Source: Bacillota bacterium
GTDB lineage: Bacteria; Bacillota; Clostridia; Peptostreptococcales; Anaerovoracaceae
Assembly: GCA_016283945.1 (NCBI GenBank)
Contig: JAEENW010000048.1
Location: 1 to 7,052, forward strand
DNA length: 7,052 nt
Direction of reading: 5' to 3'
Positions within the stretch are counted from its first letter, which is position 1; each line of letters begins with the position of its first letter. The position numbers and the translations under genes were made by a program. This document shows, piece after piece, positions 1 through 6,150 of this stretch. A model generated the notes under the pieces. That model had not been told where the DNA came from and did not search any database. It worked only from the letters and a program-made list of their open reading frames with translations.

Positions 1-50
1 TAGAAGACGGCGTAGACTATCAGGAATTTGAGATACTGCCATCTGTTCAT
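1..50 (-). CDS. Start of a hydrophobic, probably membrane, protein (partial)
   Basis: The minus strand opens with ATG at 50-48 and reads MNRWQYLKFLIVYAVF before the window ends. A strong ribosome binding site, AAGGAG (minus strand, 62-57), lies 6 bases upstream, so this is a real start. After a short N-terminus with Arg and Lys the chain becomes hydrophobic, as in the first transmembrane segment of a transporter. It lies 69 bases downstream of the MFS gene on the same strand and is probably the next gene of that operon. A second MFS permease is one guess, but 16 residues cannot establish a family. Confidence 0.7.
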   Translation of the reverse strand, partial: MNRWQYLKFLIVYAVF

Positions 51-66
51 AAAACTCTCCTTACAG

Positions 67-108
67 GCTGCCGCGCGGATCCGCTCCCCGGCAGGGGATA
101 CGGCGCCG
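67..108. repeat. GC-rich palindromic cluster between MFS gene and the next gene
   Basis: Three short palindromes are packed into the 69-base gap: GCGGATCCGC (75-84), TCCCC-GGCA-GGGGA (85-98, 5-bp stem with 4-base loop) and CGGCGCCG (101-108). There is no T-tract on the minus strand, so this is not a standard intrinsic terminator. It might act in transcript processing or stability. The ten bases CCGCTCCCCG (81-90) also occur in the hairpin at 4229-4238 and, inverted, in the one at 1365-1374. GGCTGCC followed by GCGCGG precedes it here (67-78) and also precedes the 4222-4239 hairpin, which hints at a degraded copy of the same repeat. Confidence 0.4.
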
Positions 109-119
109 CGGCTCGCCTT

Positions 120-1334
120 TTACTTTTCGGCCGCGAGCTCCCTTCTGTAGGTCCTCACGTACATGAGCGAGAGCACCGCTCCGATGACGAAGGCGCAGAA
201 GGCGAGTATGAAGGGATAGTGCGAATTGGTGTCGTAGATGAGCCCGGCGAAGGCGGCGCCGAAGATGCCTCCGAGCGAGCCCATCGCCTGGTAGAAGCCC
301 ATGACCGAATTGCTGGTCTCGGGCGTGGCGCGCCCGGCGCAGAGGTTCTGCATCAGCGGCAGGCGCATGGTGTTTATCGTAAAGAATATTATGTCACATA
401 TCGCGAAGGGCCAGAGGCTGTTGAAGAACAGCAGGGCAAGCCCGAGCGGGATGACGCAGGCTATGATCACGGGCAGGAAGGTGACGTTGGTGTCGGTCTT
501 CTTGATCAGCCTCATGCAGATGAGGCTGTTCGCGAGGAAGCCCGTAGCCGCGATTGCGGCCTTGAAGATGCCGTTGTACGCGGAGGACAGCCCGAAGTAG
601 TCCTTGATGTAGTAGTTGAACACCTGCTCGAAGGAGTTCTGGCCTATGGCGCAGATCGCGGTGATCGCGAAGAGCATGCCCAGAGCCGGGGTGATGAAGT
701 TCTTCAGGTCGAAGAAGGCGGCGAATGGGTTGGCGTCCGCGAGGCTGAGCCTCTTCTCGGGCCTGTGCTTGAAGGGAGTGTCGTCCACGCTGATGAAGAA
801 GAAGGCGACTCCGCCCAGAGCCAGCACTATGATCTGGCAGGTGAAGGTGAACTCCACCGAGATGAGCCCGAGCATGCCTCCGACGAAGTAGCCGACGGCG
901 CCCGCGACGTTCTGCACGGTGGCGAGTATGGTCAGGTTCTGTCCGCGGCTCTCCTGGTCGCTGACGTTTATGACGTAGTTGGCGAAGGCGGTGAAGCAGG
1001 CCGAGGTGAACACGCCCGCGAAGGCGCGGCCTCCGACGACCATGGCCTCGTTGACGGCGGACCCGAAGATGTACTGTCCTATCGAGTAGCCGATAGCTCC
1101 GATCAGCATGAGGTTCCTGGTCGGAACGTAGCTGCACATCTTGCCCCAGAAGGGAGCGAAGAGGAACATCATCGTGAGCATTGCCGCGAGAGCTATTCCG
1201 AACATCGAGCTGTCTAGATGGCGTTCGACGATGAGCGTGGGCGTCACTGGATGCGCGAAGCTCGCCGCCATGTTGAACATGGTCATGATGACAAAAAAGA
1301 TCAGGAGGTTCACTCCGCTCTTCTTTTCCTGCAT
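120..1334 (-). CDS. MFS transporter, 12 predicted transmembrane segments
   Basis: A 404-residue inner-membrane permease of the major facilitator superfamily, of usual length for 12 helices. Hydrophobic segments run from residue 10 onward, with a polar central loop near residues 184-210 (DDTPFKHRPEKR) separating the two six-helix halves. The loop after helix 2 is a degraded motif A (G64-K65 ... R73-N74, lacking the usual Asp-Arg). Helix 4 carries Arg103 and Gly107 as in motif B. Helix 5 is glycine-rich (G145, G148, G152, G153, G156), like the antiporter motif C, which favours proton-coupled export; this is inference and the substrate is unknown. Start ATG at 1334 has a modest site (AGGA, 10 bases upstream). 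It lies 75 bases after the U32 gene, probably in one transcript, so its function need not relate to RNA modification. Confidence 0.88.
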   Translation of the reverse strand: MQEKKSGVNLLIFFVIMTMFNMAASFAHPVTPTLIVERHLDSSMFGIALAAMLTMMFLFAPFWGKMCSYVPTRNLMLIGAIGYSIGQYIFGSAVNEAMVVGGRAFAGVFTSACFTAFANYVINVSDQESRGQNLTILATVQNVAGAVGYFVGGMLGLISVEFTFTCQIIVLALGGVAFFFISVDDTPFKHRPEKRLSLADANPFAAFFDLKNFITPALGMLFAITAICAIGQNSFEQVFNYYIKDYFGLSSAYNGIFKAAIAATGFLANSLICMRLIKKTDTNVTFLPVIIACVIPLGLALLFFNSLWPFAICDIIFFTINTMRLPLMQNLCAGRATPETSNSVMGFYQAMGSLGGIFGAAFAGLIYDTNSHYPFILAFCAFVIGAVLSLMYVRTYRRELAAEK

Positions 1335-1362
1335 CGGGTCTGTTTCCTGCCTTTCGATATCT

Positions 1363-1382
1363 CCCGGGGAGCGGTCCCCGGG
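1363..1382. repeat. Perfect intergenic hairpin, shared with the U32 coding region
   Basis: CCCGGGGA (1363-1370), loop GCGG, TCCCCGGG (1375-1382) form a perfect 8-bp stem with a 4-base loop in the gap between the U32 gene and the MFS gene. No T-tract follows on the minus strand, the direction of transcription, so it is not a classical terminator. It may attenuate readthrough or protect the upstream mRNA 3' end. The inner 16 bases (1365-1380), read on the minus strand, are identical to 4223-4238. Confidence 0.6.
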
Positions 1383-1388
1383 TAAGGA

Positions 1389-1404
1389 CGGCCGCGTTCG
1401 GCCG
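1389..1404. repeat. Second hairpin in the U32-MFS gap
   Basis: CGGCCG, loop CGTT, CGGCCG: a 6-bp stem lying six bases from the 1363-1382 hairpin and five bases past the U32 stop codon on the minus strand. On the message the two hairpins come one after the other. There is no T-tract. A role in partial termination or mRNA stability is possible but not shown. GC-rich self-complementary hexamers are also common by chance in DNA of this composition. Confidence 0.4.
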
Positions 1405-1409
1405 CCGCT

Positions 1410-2633
1410 TTACTGTCTGTCCGACCTGCGCCTGAGCAGGTCTCCCTCGCGCAGCCACTCCGGCGCGTTGATGCGCACGAGCTTCATGGGGTGCGAGGAT
1501 CTCTCTATGGAATTTCCCTCCTCGTCGAAGATCTCCGTCAGGGTGAAGGGCCTTCCGGGATATCCGGGGCTCACGGCGGTGATCTCGTCGCCGACGCTGA
1601 AGGCGTTCCTTGTCAGTATCGTCGCGTATCCGTCCTTCGCGTCCTCCGCGGCACTGCCAACGAAGAGCCAGTCCCTGATGTAGCCGTCGGAATCGGTCGC
1701 CACCTGGTTGGGGTCGCCGAAGTAGAAGCCCGTGGAGAAGGGCCTGTGGCTCGAGGTCTCGAGCTCCTGGCGCGCCTCCTCGAGAGTGCAGCGGCCGTCG
1801 AGCATCATCCTGTAGGCGTTGACCGTGGTGCCGATGGAGTAGGGCGTGCGCATGCGGCCCTCGATCTTGAAGGAGACTATGCCGGCCTCCTCGAGCTGAT
1901 CGAGGAAGGCGATCGCGCAGAGGTCCTTGGAGCTCATTATGGTGAAGCCCTTCTCGTCCTCGAAGACCGGGAAGTACTCGCCCGGGCGCTTCTCCTCCAT
2001 GAGGTAGTAGTTCCAGCGGCAGGACTGCGCGCAGCCTCCGCGGTTGGCGCTGCGGCCGGTCAGGTAGGCGCTCATGATGCACCTTCCCGAGTAAGCCATG
2101 CACATGGAGCCGTGCACGAAGCTCTCGAGCTCGAGGCCCCCGGGCTTCTTCTCGTTGATCTCGCGGATCTGCTCCAGCGTGAGCTCCCTCGCGAGCACGA
2201 CGCGGCTCGCGCCCATGTTCCAGTAGACCTCGCAGGCCCTGTAGTTCATGGTGTTCGCCTGGGTGCTGACGTGGACGGCTATCTCCGGGCACTTCTCCTT
2301 GATCTCCGCGATCGCCCCTATGTCCGAGACGATCAGGGCGTCCGCGCCGAGGTCCTTGAGGCGCCTCGCGTAATCTCCCAGGAGCGGGATCTCGCTGTTT
2401 ATCGCGAAGCTGTTGACCGTGACGTTGAGCTTCGCCCCGCAGGAGTGGATGAGATCAGCCGCTTCGGCGAGGGTCTCCTCGGTGAAGCCGACCTTCTCGG
2501 CCCTGAGCTGCATGAAGGGACCGCCCAGATAGATGGCGTTCGCGCCGTATCTCAGCGCCGTCCTCACTCCCTCGAGATCGCCCGCGGGAGCGAGCAGCTC
2601 GGGTCTCTTTTTCGCGGTGGTGTTGTCTGCCAT
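1410..2633 (-). CDS. U32 family Fe-S protein, TrhP-like tRNA hydroxylation protein
   Basis: A 407-residue member of family U32, historically called collagenase-like peptidase. TrhP proteins of this family form 5-hydroxyuridine at the tRNA wobble position using prephenate. The N-terminal barrel begins with KRPELLAPAGDLEG (9-22) and GANAIYLGG (30-38). The family signature is complete: E170-S-F-V-H-G-S-M-C178 ... G183-R-C185-I-M-S188. Cys178, Cys185, Cys201 and Cys205 are likely Fe-S ligands (spacing x6, x15, x3), and Cys239 is a further candidate. Residues about 334-402 match the small U32 C-terminal domain (NAFSVGDEI, HPMKLVRI, GDLLRR). Length suits B. subtilis-type TrhP rather than the double-length form. 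Start ATG at 2633 has a weak site (GGAAG, 10 bases upstream). It leads the minus-strand operon and is divergent from a second U32 gene. The family is secure; the exact RNA target is inferred. Confidence 0.87.
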   Translation of the reverse strand: MADNTTAKKRPELLAPAGDLEGVRTALRYGANAIYLGGPFMQLRAEKVGFTEETLAEAADLIHSCGAKLNVTVNSFAINSEIPLLGDYARRLKDLGADALIVSDIGAIAEIKEKCPEIAVHVSTQANTMNYRACEVYWNMGASRVVLARELTLEQIREINEKKPGGLELESFVHGSMCMAYSGRCIMSAYLTGRSANRGGCAQSCRWNYYLMEEKRPGEYFPVFEDEKGFTIMSSKDLCAIAFLDQLEEAGIVSFKIEGRMRTPYSIGTTVNAYRMMLDGRCTLEEARQELETSSHRPFSTGFYFGDPNQVATDSDGYIRDWLFVGSAAEDAKDGYATILTRNAFSVGDEITAVSPGYPGRPFTLTEIFDEEGNSIERSSHPMKLVRINAPEWLREGDLLRRRSDRQ

Positions 2634-2691
2634 AAGCCTTAAACTTCCATAAAACGCAACTCAAAATCCGCCCTGTTCAGAGCGACAAATA

Positions 2692-2700
2692 AATATACCA
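2692..2700 (-). promoter_or_regulatory. Candidate extended -10 for the U32-MFS operon
   Basis: On the minus strand TGG-TATATT (2700-2692) is an extended -10 element (TGN before a five-of-six match to TATAAT). No good -35 lies 17 bases upstream. Transcription would begin near 2685, giving a leader of about 50 bases before the ATG at 2633. The surrounding AT-rich patch in otherwise GC-rich DNA supports a promoter here, but the exact boxes are uncertain. Confidence 0.4.
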
Positions 2701-2756
2701 CAAACAGCGGCTTTCCGTTCCCCTAAACTGACAAAAAATCATATGAAGACTATATT

Positions 2757-2787
2757 TTGATGAGATAGGCGGCTGTGCTATTATAAT
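2757..2787 (+). promoter_or_regulatory. Candidate promoter of the large U32-rnhB operon
   Basis: TTGATG (2757-2762, four of six to TTGACA) is followed after 16 bases by TGC-TATTAT (2776-2784), an extended -10. A perfect TATAAT overlaps it at 2782-2787, with a longer 19-base spacer. A dyad, CTGTG (2773-2777) and CACAG (2788-2792), flanks the -10 and could be an operator. The gene start follows at 2821, preceded by AAGGAGG (2803-2809, 11-base spacing). Confidence 0.6.
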
Positions 2788-2820
2788 CACAGTCAAACGT
2801 AAAAGGAGGGAGCTCCCCGC

Positions 2821-4974
2821 ATGAACAGATCAGGAAAGAGCATAGAGATACTCGCGCCCGTGGGAGGGCAGGAGCAGCTCGTCGCAGCCGTCAGGAGCGG
2901 CGCCGACGCCGTGTACTTCGGCCTGCAGGACTTCAACGCCCGCCGCAACGCGGAGAACTTCGCGGGCGAGGGGCTGAAGGACACAGTCGCCTACTGCCAC
3001 CTCCACGGAGTGAAGGTCTATATCACGATAAACACCCTCGTCAAGGACGAGGAGCTCGCCGCGGTCAAAAGGGCGGTCGACACAGCGGGCTCATCCGCAG
3101 TCGACGCCATCATAGTCCAGGACCTCGCCGTCGCGGCCTATACCAGGCAGGCCTGGCCCGGGCTTCCGCTCTTCGCCTCGACCCAGATGGCCTGCGTCAA
3201 CGAGGCCGGAGCGAGGCAGCTCGCGGAGATGGGCTTCTCCCGCGTTGTGCTCGCCAGAGAGCTCAGCCTCGCCGAGATCAGGAGGGTGATATCCCGCACA
3301 GGCGTCGAGGCTGAGGTCTTCGTCCACGGAGCGCACTGCATGAGCGTCTCCGGAGCCTGCTACCTCTCGTCCATCATCGGCGCCCGCAGCGGCAACCGCG
3401 GCCTCTGCGCCCAGCCCTGCAGGCTCGACTGGCACCTCGGCGGAAAGGACTACGCGCTCTCACTCAAGGACCTCTCCTACGTCGAGAGGCTGAAGGAGCT
3501 GGAAGCCGCCGGAGTCGCCTCCGTCAAGATCGAGGGCCGCATGAAGAGGGCGGAGTACGTCGCCGCCTCCGTCACCGCCTGCCGCGACGCGCTCGACGGC
3601 AGAAAGCCCGACATGGAGACCCTCAGGGCGGTGTTCTCCAGGAGCGGCTTCACCGACGGGCACCTCAGCGGAAAGCGCGGCCCGGAGATGTTCGGGATCC
3701 GCACCAAGGAGGACGTGACCGCGGCCTCGGACGTGCTGCCGATGCTCGCGAAGATATACGAGAAGGAGCCGCAGAGCGTGGCCGTCGACATGTACCTCAG
3801 CGCGCACGAGGGCGAGCCCTCCGTGCTCACCGTCATCGAGAGCGAAACGGGGCGCGCCGTGACAGCCGAAGGCCCCGTGCCCGAGAAGGCCAGGAGCCTG
3901 CCCCTCAGCGAGGAATACGCCGCTAGGAGCCTCTCCAAGACCGGCGGAAGCATGTACTACATGGACAGCCTCTCGCTGGACGCCGGCGAGGGCCTCATGC
4001 TGCCCGCCTCCGCGCTCAACGCGATGCGGAGGGACGCGCTCGCGCAGCTCGACGCCGCGAGGATAGAGGAGAACACCCCTGAGTACGCGAAGAGGGGGAA
4101 GGGTGAAGGAGCGCAGGACGCAGGGTCCGAGGGCGTCTTCGCGGCGACCGCCGCAGCGACGGCGAAGTCAGCAGGCGCGGCATCCAGACCCGCCGCTCAT
4201 AGCCCGGCTGCCACTAGCCGCGCGGGGACCGCTCCCCGCCTGCGCCTCCGCTTCGAGAGGGCGGAGCAGCTCTTCGAGCCCGCCCCTGGTGAGGACCTCA
4301 TGCTCCCGCTGTGGGAGATCGAAAAGCACCCCGAGCTCCTCGGCCGCTTCGGCGACAGGCTCATCTGCGAGCTCCCGCTGATCTGGCCCGAGGACGAGGA
4401 GAGGACCGCGGAGCGCCTGAAAAAGCTGATGGGAAAGGGCCTCGCGCGCGCCTACGCCACGAACATAGGAAGCGTCAGGATGGCGCTTTCCCTCGGCCTC
4501 AGGGTGTCCGGCGGCCCCGAGCTCAACATACTGAACTCCGAGGCACTCGCGGAGGCTGAAGCCCTCGGGCTCGAGGACCTCTGCGCCTCCTTCGAGATCT
4601 CAGCCGCCGGCATGGGAAGGCTCGCGCACGAGAAGCCCCTCGCCGCGATAGGCTACGGGAGGCTCCCGCTGATGAAGCTCAGAGCCTGCCCGATGAGGGG
4701 AGAGAAGGGCTGCGGCACGTGCTCCGGGCTCAACTTCATGACCGACCGCACCGAGACCGACTTCCCGCTGATCTGCCGCGAGAGGAAGTACAGCGAGCTG
4801 CTCAACAGCGTCCCGCTCTACGCGGGCGACCGCGCGCTGCCCGCGGACATACACATCATGTACTTCACGCTCGAAAGCAAGGAGGAGTGCTTCGCCATAG
4901 CCGAGACCTACCGCCGCGGCGAGCCCTTCGAGGGCAGGCGCACCGGCGGGCTGTACTTCAGAAAGCTGCTGTAG
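2821..4974 (+). CDS. Large U32 family protein (RlhA-like), two-part with low-complexity linker
   Basis: A 717-residue protein with a U32 barrel, a middle region (DUF3656-like) and a C-terminal half. E. coli RlhA, which hydroxylates C2501 of 23S rRNA using prephenate, has this kind of layout at about 650-670 residues, so an RNA hydroxylation role is likely, though not proven here. IEILAPVGG (8-16) and GADAVYFGL (27-35) open the barrel. The signature runs E165-V-F ... C173 ... G178-A-C180-Y-L-S183, with His172 where the motif has an aliphatic residue. Cys173, Cys180, Cys196 and Cys200 have the same spacing as in the divergent U32 gene. The C-terminal half carries a second Cys group (623, 631, 634, 652) before a TDR motif (641-643), which may bind metal. 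Residues about 425-473 are a low-complexity Ala/Ser/Gly-rich linker. ATG 2821 is chosen for its AAGGAGG site. It probably shares an mRNA with rnhB. Confidence 0.88.
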   Translation: MNRSGKSIEILAPVGGQEQLVAAVRSGADAVYFGLQDFNARRNAENFAGEGLKDTVAYCHLHGVKVYITINTLVKDEELAAVKRAVDTAGSSAVDAIIVQDLAVAAYTRQAWPGLPLFASTQMACVNEAGARQLAEMGFSRVVLARELSLAEIRRVISRTGVEAEVFVHGAHCMSVSGACYLSSIIGARSGNRGLCAQPCRLDWHLGGKDYALSLKDLSYVERLKELEAAGVASVKIEGRMKRAEYVAASVTACRDALDGRKPDMETLRAVFSRSGFTDGHLSGKRGPEMFGIRTKEDVTAASDVLPMLAKIYEKEPQSVAVDMYLSAHEGEPSVLTVIESETGRAVTAEGPVPEKARSLPLSEEYAARSLSKTGGSMYYMDSLSLDAGEGLMLPASALNAMRRDALAQLDAARIEENTPEYAKRGKGEGAQDAGSEGVFAATAAATAKSAGAASRPAAHSPAATSRAGTAPRLRLRFERAEQLFEPAPGEDLMLPLWEIEKHPELLGRFGDRLICELPLIWPEDEERTAERLKKLMGKGLARAYATNIGSVRMALSLGLRVSGGPELNILNSEALAEAEALGLEDLCASFEISAAGMGRLAHEKPLAAIGYGRLPLMKLRACPMRGEKGCGTCSGLNFMTDRTETDFPLICRERKYSELLNSVPLYAGDRALPADIHIMYFTLESKEECFAIAETYRRGEPFEGRRTGGLYFRKLL
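4222..4239. repeat. Hairpin repeat inside the U32 linker
   Basis: GCGGGGA (4222-4228), loop CCGC, TCCCCGC (4233-4239) form a 7-bp stem inside the coding region, at codons 468-473 (A-G-T-A-P-R). The inner 16 bases (4223-4238) equal the inverse complement of 1365-1380. The seventh stem pair is G-C here and C-G there, so pairing is kept though the bases differ. It lies at the end of the protein's low-complexity linker, where an insertion would be tolerated. Confidence 0.55.
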
Positions 4975-4977
4975 ATC

Positions 4978-5604
4978 ATGACCAAACAGGAACGTCTGGA
5001 AAAACAAAAGCAGCACCTCGAGGAGATGCTGACATTCGAGAGGCGCCTCTGGGACGCCGGCAAGCTGCTCGTCGCCGGAGTCGACGAGGTCGGCCGCGGC
5101 CCGCTCGCCGGGCCCGTCGTCACCGCCGCGGTGATACTGCCGCGGGACTTCTCCCTGCTCGGGGTCGACGACTCAAAAAAGCTCAGCCCCAAGAGGAGGG
5201 CCGAGCTCTACGACGCCATAAAGGAAGCCGCGGTCTCCTACGCCTTCGGGCGCAGGGAGCCGCAGCGCATAGATGAGATAAACATACTCGAAGCCACGAA
5301 GGAGGCCATGCTCGACGCGATCCGCGCCCTGAGCCCGCGGCCCGACCACGTGCTGATCGACGCCGTCACGCTGAAGGGGCTCGAGCTCCCGCAGAGCTCC
5401 ATAGTCCACGGCGACGCGCTCTCCGCGTCCATCGCCGCCGCGTCCATACTCGCCAAGGTCGAGCGTGACCGCGAGATGGAGCGCATGGCCGTCGTCTATC
5501 CGGGCTACGCCTTCGAGAGCAACAAGGGCTACGGGACAAAGGCCCACTACGAGGGGCTGAAGGCCCTCGGACCCTGCCCGATACACAGGAGGAGCTTCCT
5601 GTAG
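4978..5604 (+). CDS. rnhB: Ribonuclease HII
   Basis: A 208-residue RNase HII, a cytoplasmic enzyme that cuts the RNA strand of RNA:DNA hybrids and removes single ribonucleotides from DNA. Catalytic residues are Asp36-Glu37 (in GVDEVGRG), Asp128 (LIDAVTLKG) and Asp146 (HGDALSASIAAAS). The GRG motif that reads the 2'-OH is Gly39-Arg40-Gly41, and the conserved Tyr is Tyr185 (SNKGYGTKAH). DDSKKLS (64-70) and the C-terminal CPIHRRSF are also typical. The first 30 residues, charged and helical, are the extension usual in clostridial RNase HII. The ATG is three bases after the U32 stop with no clear ribosome binding site, so translation is probably coupled to that gene. No terminator follows directly; the gene converges on the small minus-strand genes with a 7-base gap. 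Confidence 0.97.
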   Translation: MTKQERLEKQKQHLEEMLTFERRLWDAGKLLVAGVDEVGRGPLAGPVVTAAVILPRDFSLLGVDDSKKLSPKRRAELYDAIKEAAVSYAFGRREPQRIDEINILEATKEAMLDAIRALSPRPDHVLIDAVTLKGLELPQSSIVHGDALSASIAAASILAKVERDREMERMAVVYPGYAFESNKGYGTKAHYEGLKALGPCPIHRRSFL

Positions 5605-5605
5605 G

Positions 5606-5623
5606 GCGGAGCTACTTCTCCGC
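5606..5623. other. Hairpin at the convergent 3' ends of rnhB and the 84-residue gene
   Basis: GCGGAG, loop CTACTT, CTCCGC: a perfect 6-bp stem that starts two bases after the rnhB stop and includes the stop codon of the opposing gene in its loop. Neither strand has a T-tract after the stem, so it is at best a weak bidirectional terminator or a 3'-end stabiliser. Confidence 0.45.
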
Positions 5624-5866
5624 GGCCTCTATCTGCGCCTGCAGGTCCAAGATCAGCGCGTCGGCCTCACCGATGCGGGTCTCCAGGTCCTCAAGCTTCT
5701 GCTCGGCCTCCTGGTAATAGGCCGTCATGTCCTCCTGCAGGCCGCCGTAGTAATTCGCCACGTACCTGCTGCCGAAGGCGAGCGCTATGTTCAGCACCCA
5801 GACCGCGATGGCGGTGTAATCGTTGCTGCTGTCGCTGTACTTCTGTCCGCGTCCGGTGTACGCCAT
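5612..5866 (-). CDS. Small membrane-anchored coiled-coil protein, 84 residues
   Basis: I do not recognise a family. Residues 1-17 are polar (two basic, two acidic). Residues about 18-33 (AIAVWVLNIALAFG) are a short hydrophobic stretch that could cross or dip into the membrane. From residue 43 to the end is an acidic coiled coil with an unbroken heptad core: Y51, A54, L58, L61, I65, A68, I72, L75, I79, A82. It begins one base after the stop of the upstream 73-residue gene (TGA-C-ATG). Its AAGGAGG site (5882-5876, 9-base spacing) lies within the last codons of that gene, so the two are made together and probably interact. It could be a cell-envelope scaffold or division-type (FtsL/DivIC-like) bitopic protein, but no family motif supports this. 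Heptads, operon layout and a good ribosome site make it a real gene. Confidence 0.8.
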   Translation of the reverse strand: MAYTGRGQKYSDSSNDYTAIAVWVLNIALAFGSRYVANYYGGLQEDMTAYYQEAEQKLEDLETRIGEADALILDLQAQIEAAEK

Positions 5867-5867
5867 G

Positions 5868-6089
5868 TCAGTGCGCCTCCTTCTTCGCGTTCAACTCGTC
5901 CAACCTCTGCTGAAGGCTCTCTACGAGGGCCTCCTTGTCCGCGAGCTCGGCCTCGGCCTGCTCGACCCTGGCCGCTATATCGTCGACTTTCTGCGCCATC
6001 TCCCTGTTCTCCTTGGTGAAGTTCTGCATCGCGCCCGCGAGCACGAAGAGCAGGACTATGAAGACGGCGGTACCGATCTTTTTGAACAT
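5868..6089 (-). CDS. Small N-terminally anchored coiled-coil protein, 73 residues
   Basis: No family recognised. MFKK is followed by a hydrophobic stretch (5-20, IGTAVFIVLLFVLAGA) and then a charged coiled coil from about residue 24 to 66. Core positions are F24, N28, M31, V35, I38, V42, A45, L49, K52, V56, L59, L63 and L66, a perfect 4-3 spacing with only N28 and K52 polar. Two Lys before the hydrophobic part predict an inside N-terminus and an outside coil. Alternatively it is a cleaved signal peptide (AGA at 18-20), giving a free extracytoplasmic coil of about 53 residues. There is no lipobox Cys. ATG 6089 has GGAGG (6099-6095) five bases upstream and a good promoter at 6151-6178. It is the first gene of a two-gene operon. 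The coil matches the partner's in length, suggesting a heteromer. Confidence 0.82.
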   Translation of the reverse strand: MFKKIGTAVFIVLLFVLAGAMQNFTKENREMAQKVDDIAARVEQAEAELADKEALVESLQQRLDELNAKKEAH

Positions 6090-6110
6090 TCCATCCTCCG
6101 GTATCTTGCT

Positions 6111-6139
6111 CAGGGGCGCCCGAAGCGGCCCCTGTTTTT
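6111..6139 (+). terminator. Intrinsic terminator on the plus strand
   Basis: CAGGGGC (6111-6117) pairs perfectly with GCCCCTG (6128-6134), and GC/GC inside (6118-6119 with 6125-6126) can extend the stem past one bulged base. Five T residues follow at once (6135-6139) on the plus strand. It would stop plus-strand transcription before the esterase gene; the nearest upstream plus gene is rnhB, about 500 bases away. On the minus strand there is no T-tract and the same hairpin lies in the leader of the 73-residue gene. Confidence 0.75.
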
Positions 6140-6150
6140 CACATATGTTT

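Noticed and set aside
219..1217. A 332-codon plus-strand frame opposite the MFS gene
   Set aside because: Its product is Glu/Gly/Val/Arg-rich with no motif, while the opposite strand encodes a clear 12-helix transporter.
1363..1404. Intrinsic terminator after the minus-strand U32 gene
   Set aside because: Two hairpins are present but no T-tract follows either on the minus strand, so I list them as hairpins only.
394..2292. A 632-codon open frame on the minus strand spanning the U32-MFS junction
   Set aside because: It overlaps two well-supported genes in another frame and its translation is Arg/His/Pro-rich without domains. Long shadow frames are expected in GC-rich DNA.
2773..2792. CRP-type operator at the TGTG/CACA dyad
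   Set aside because: The CRP consensus has eight bases between TGTG and CACA; here there are ten, and no CRP evidence exists in the window.
2812..2820. Further copy of the GGGGA-hairpin repeat just before the large U32 start (GCTCCCCGC)
   Set aside because: Only nine bases match and the other arm is missing; a match this short is expected by chance in GC-rich DNA.
1410..4974. Annotation of the two U32 proteins as collagenases or peptidases
   Set aside because: The name is historical. The conserved cysteines and characterised relatives point to Fe-S dependent RNA hydroxylation; no protease catalytic set is seen.
5868..6089. Lpp-like lipoprotein reading of the 73-residue coiled-coil protein
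   Set aside because: The hydrophobic segment ends in LAGAMQ with no cysteine, so no lipobox is present.
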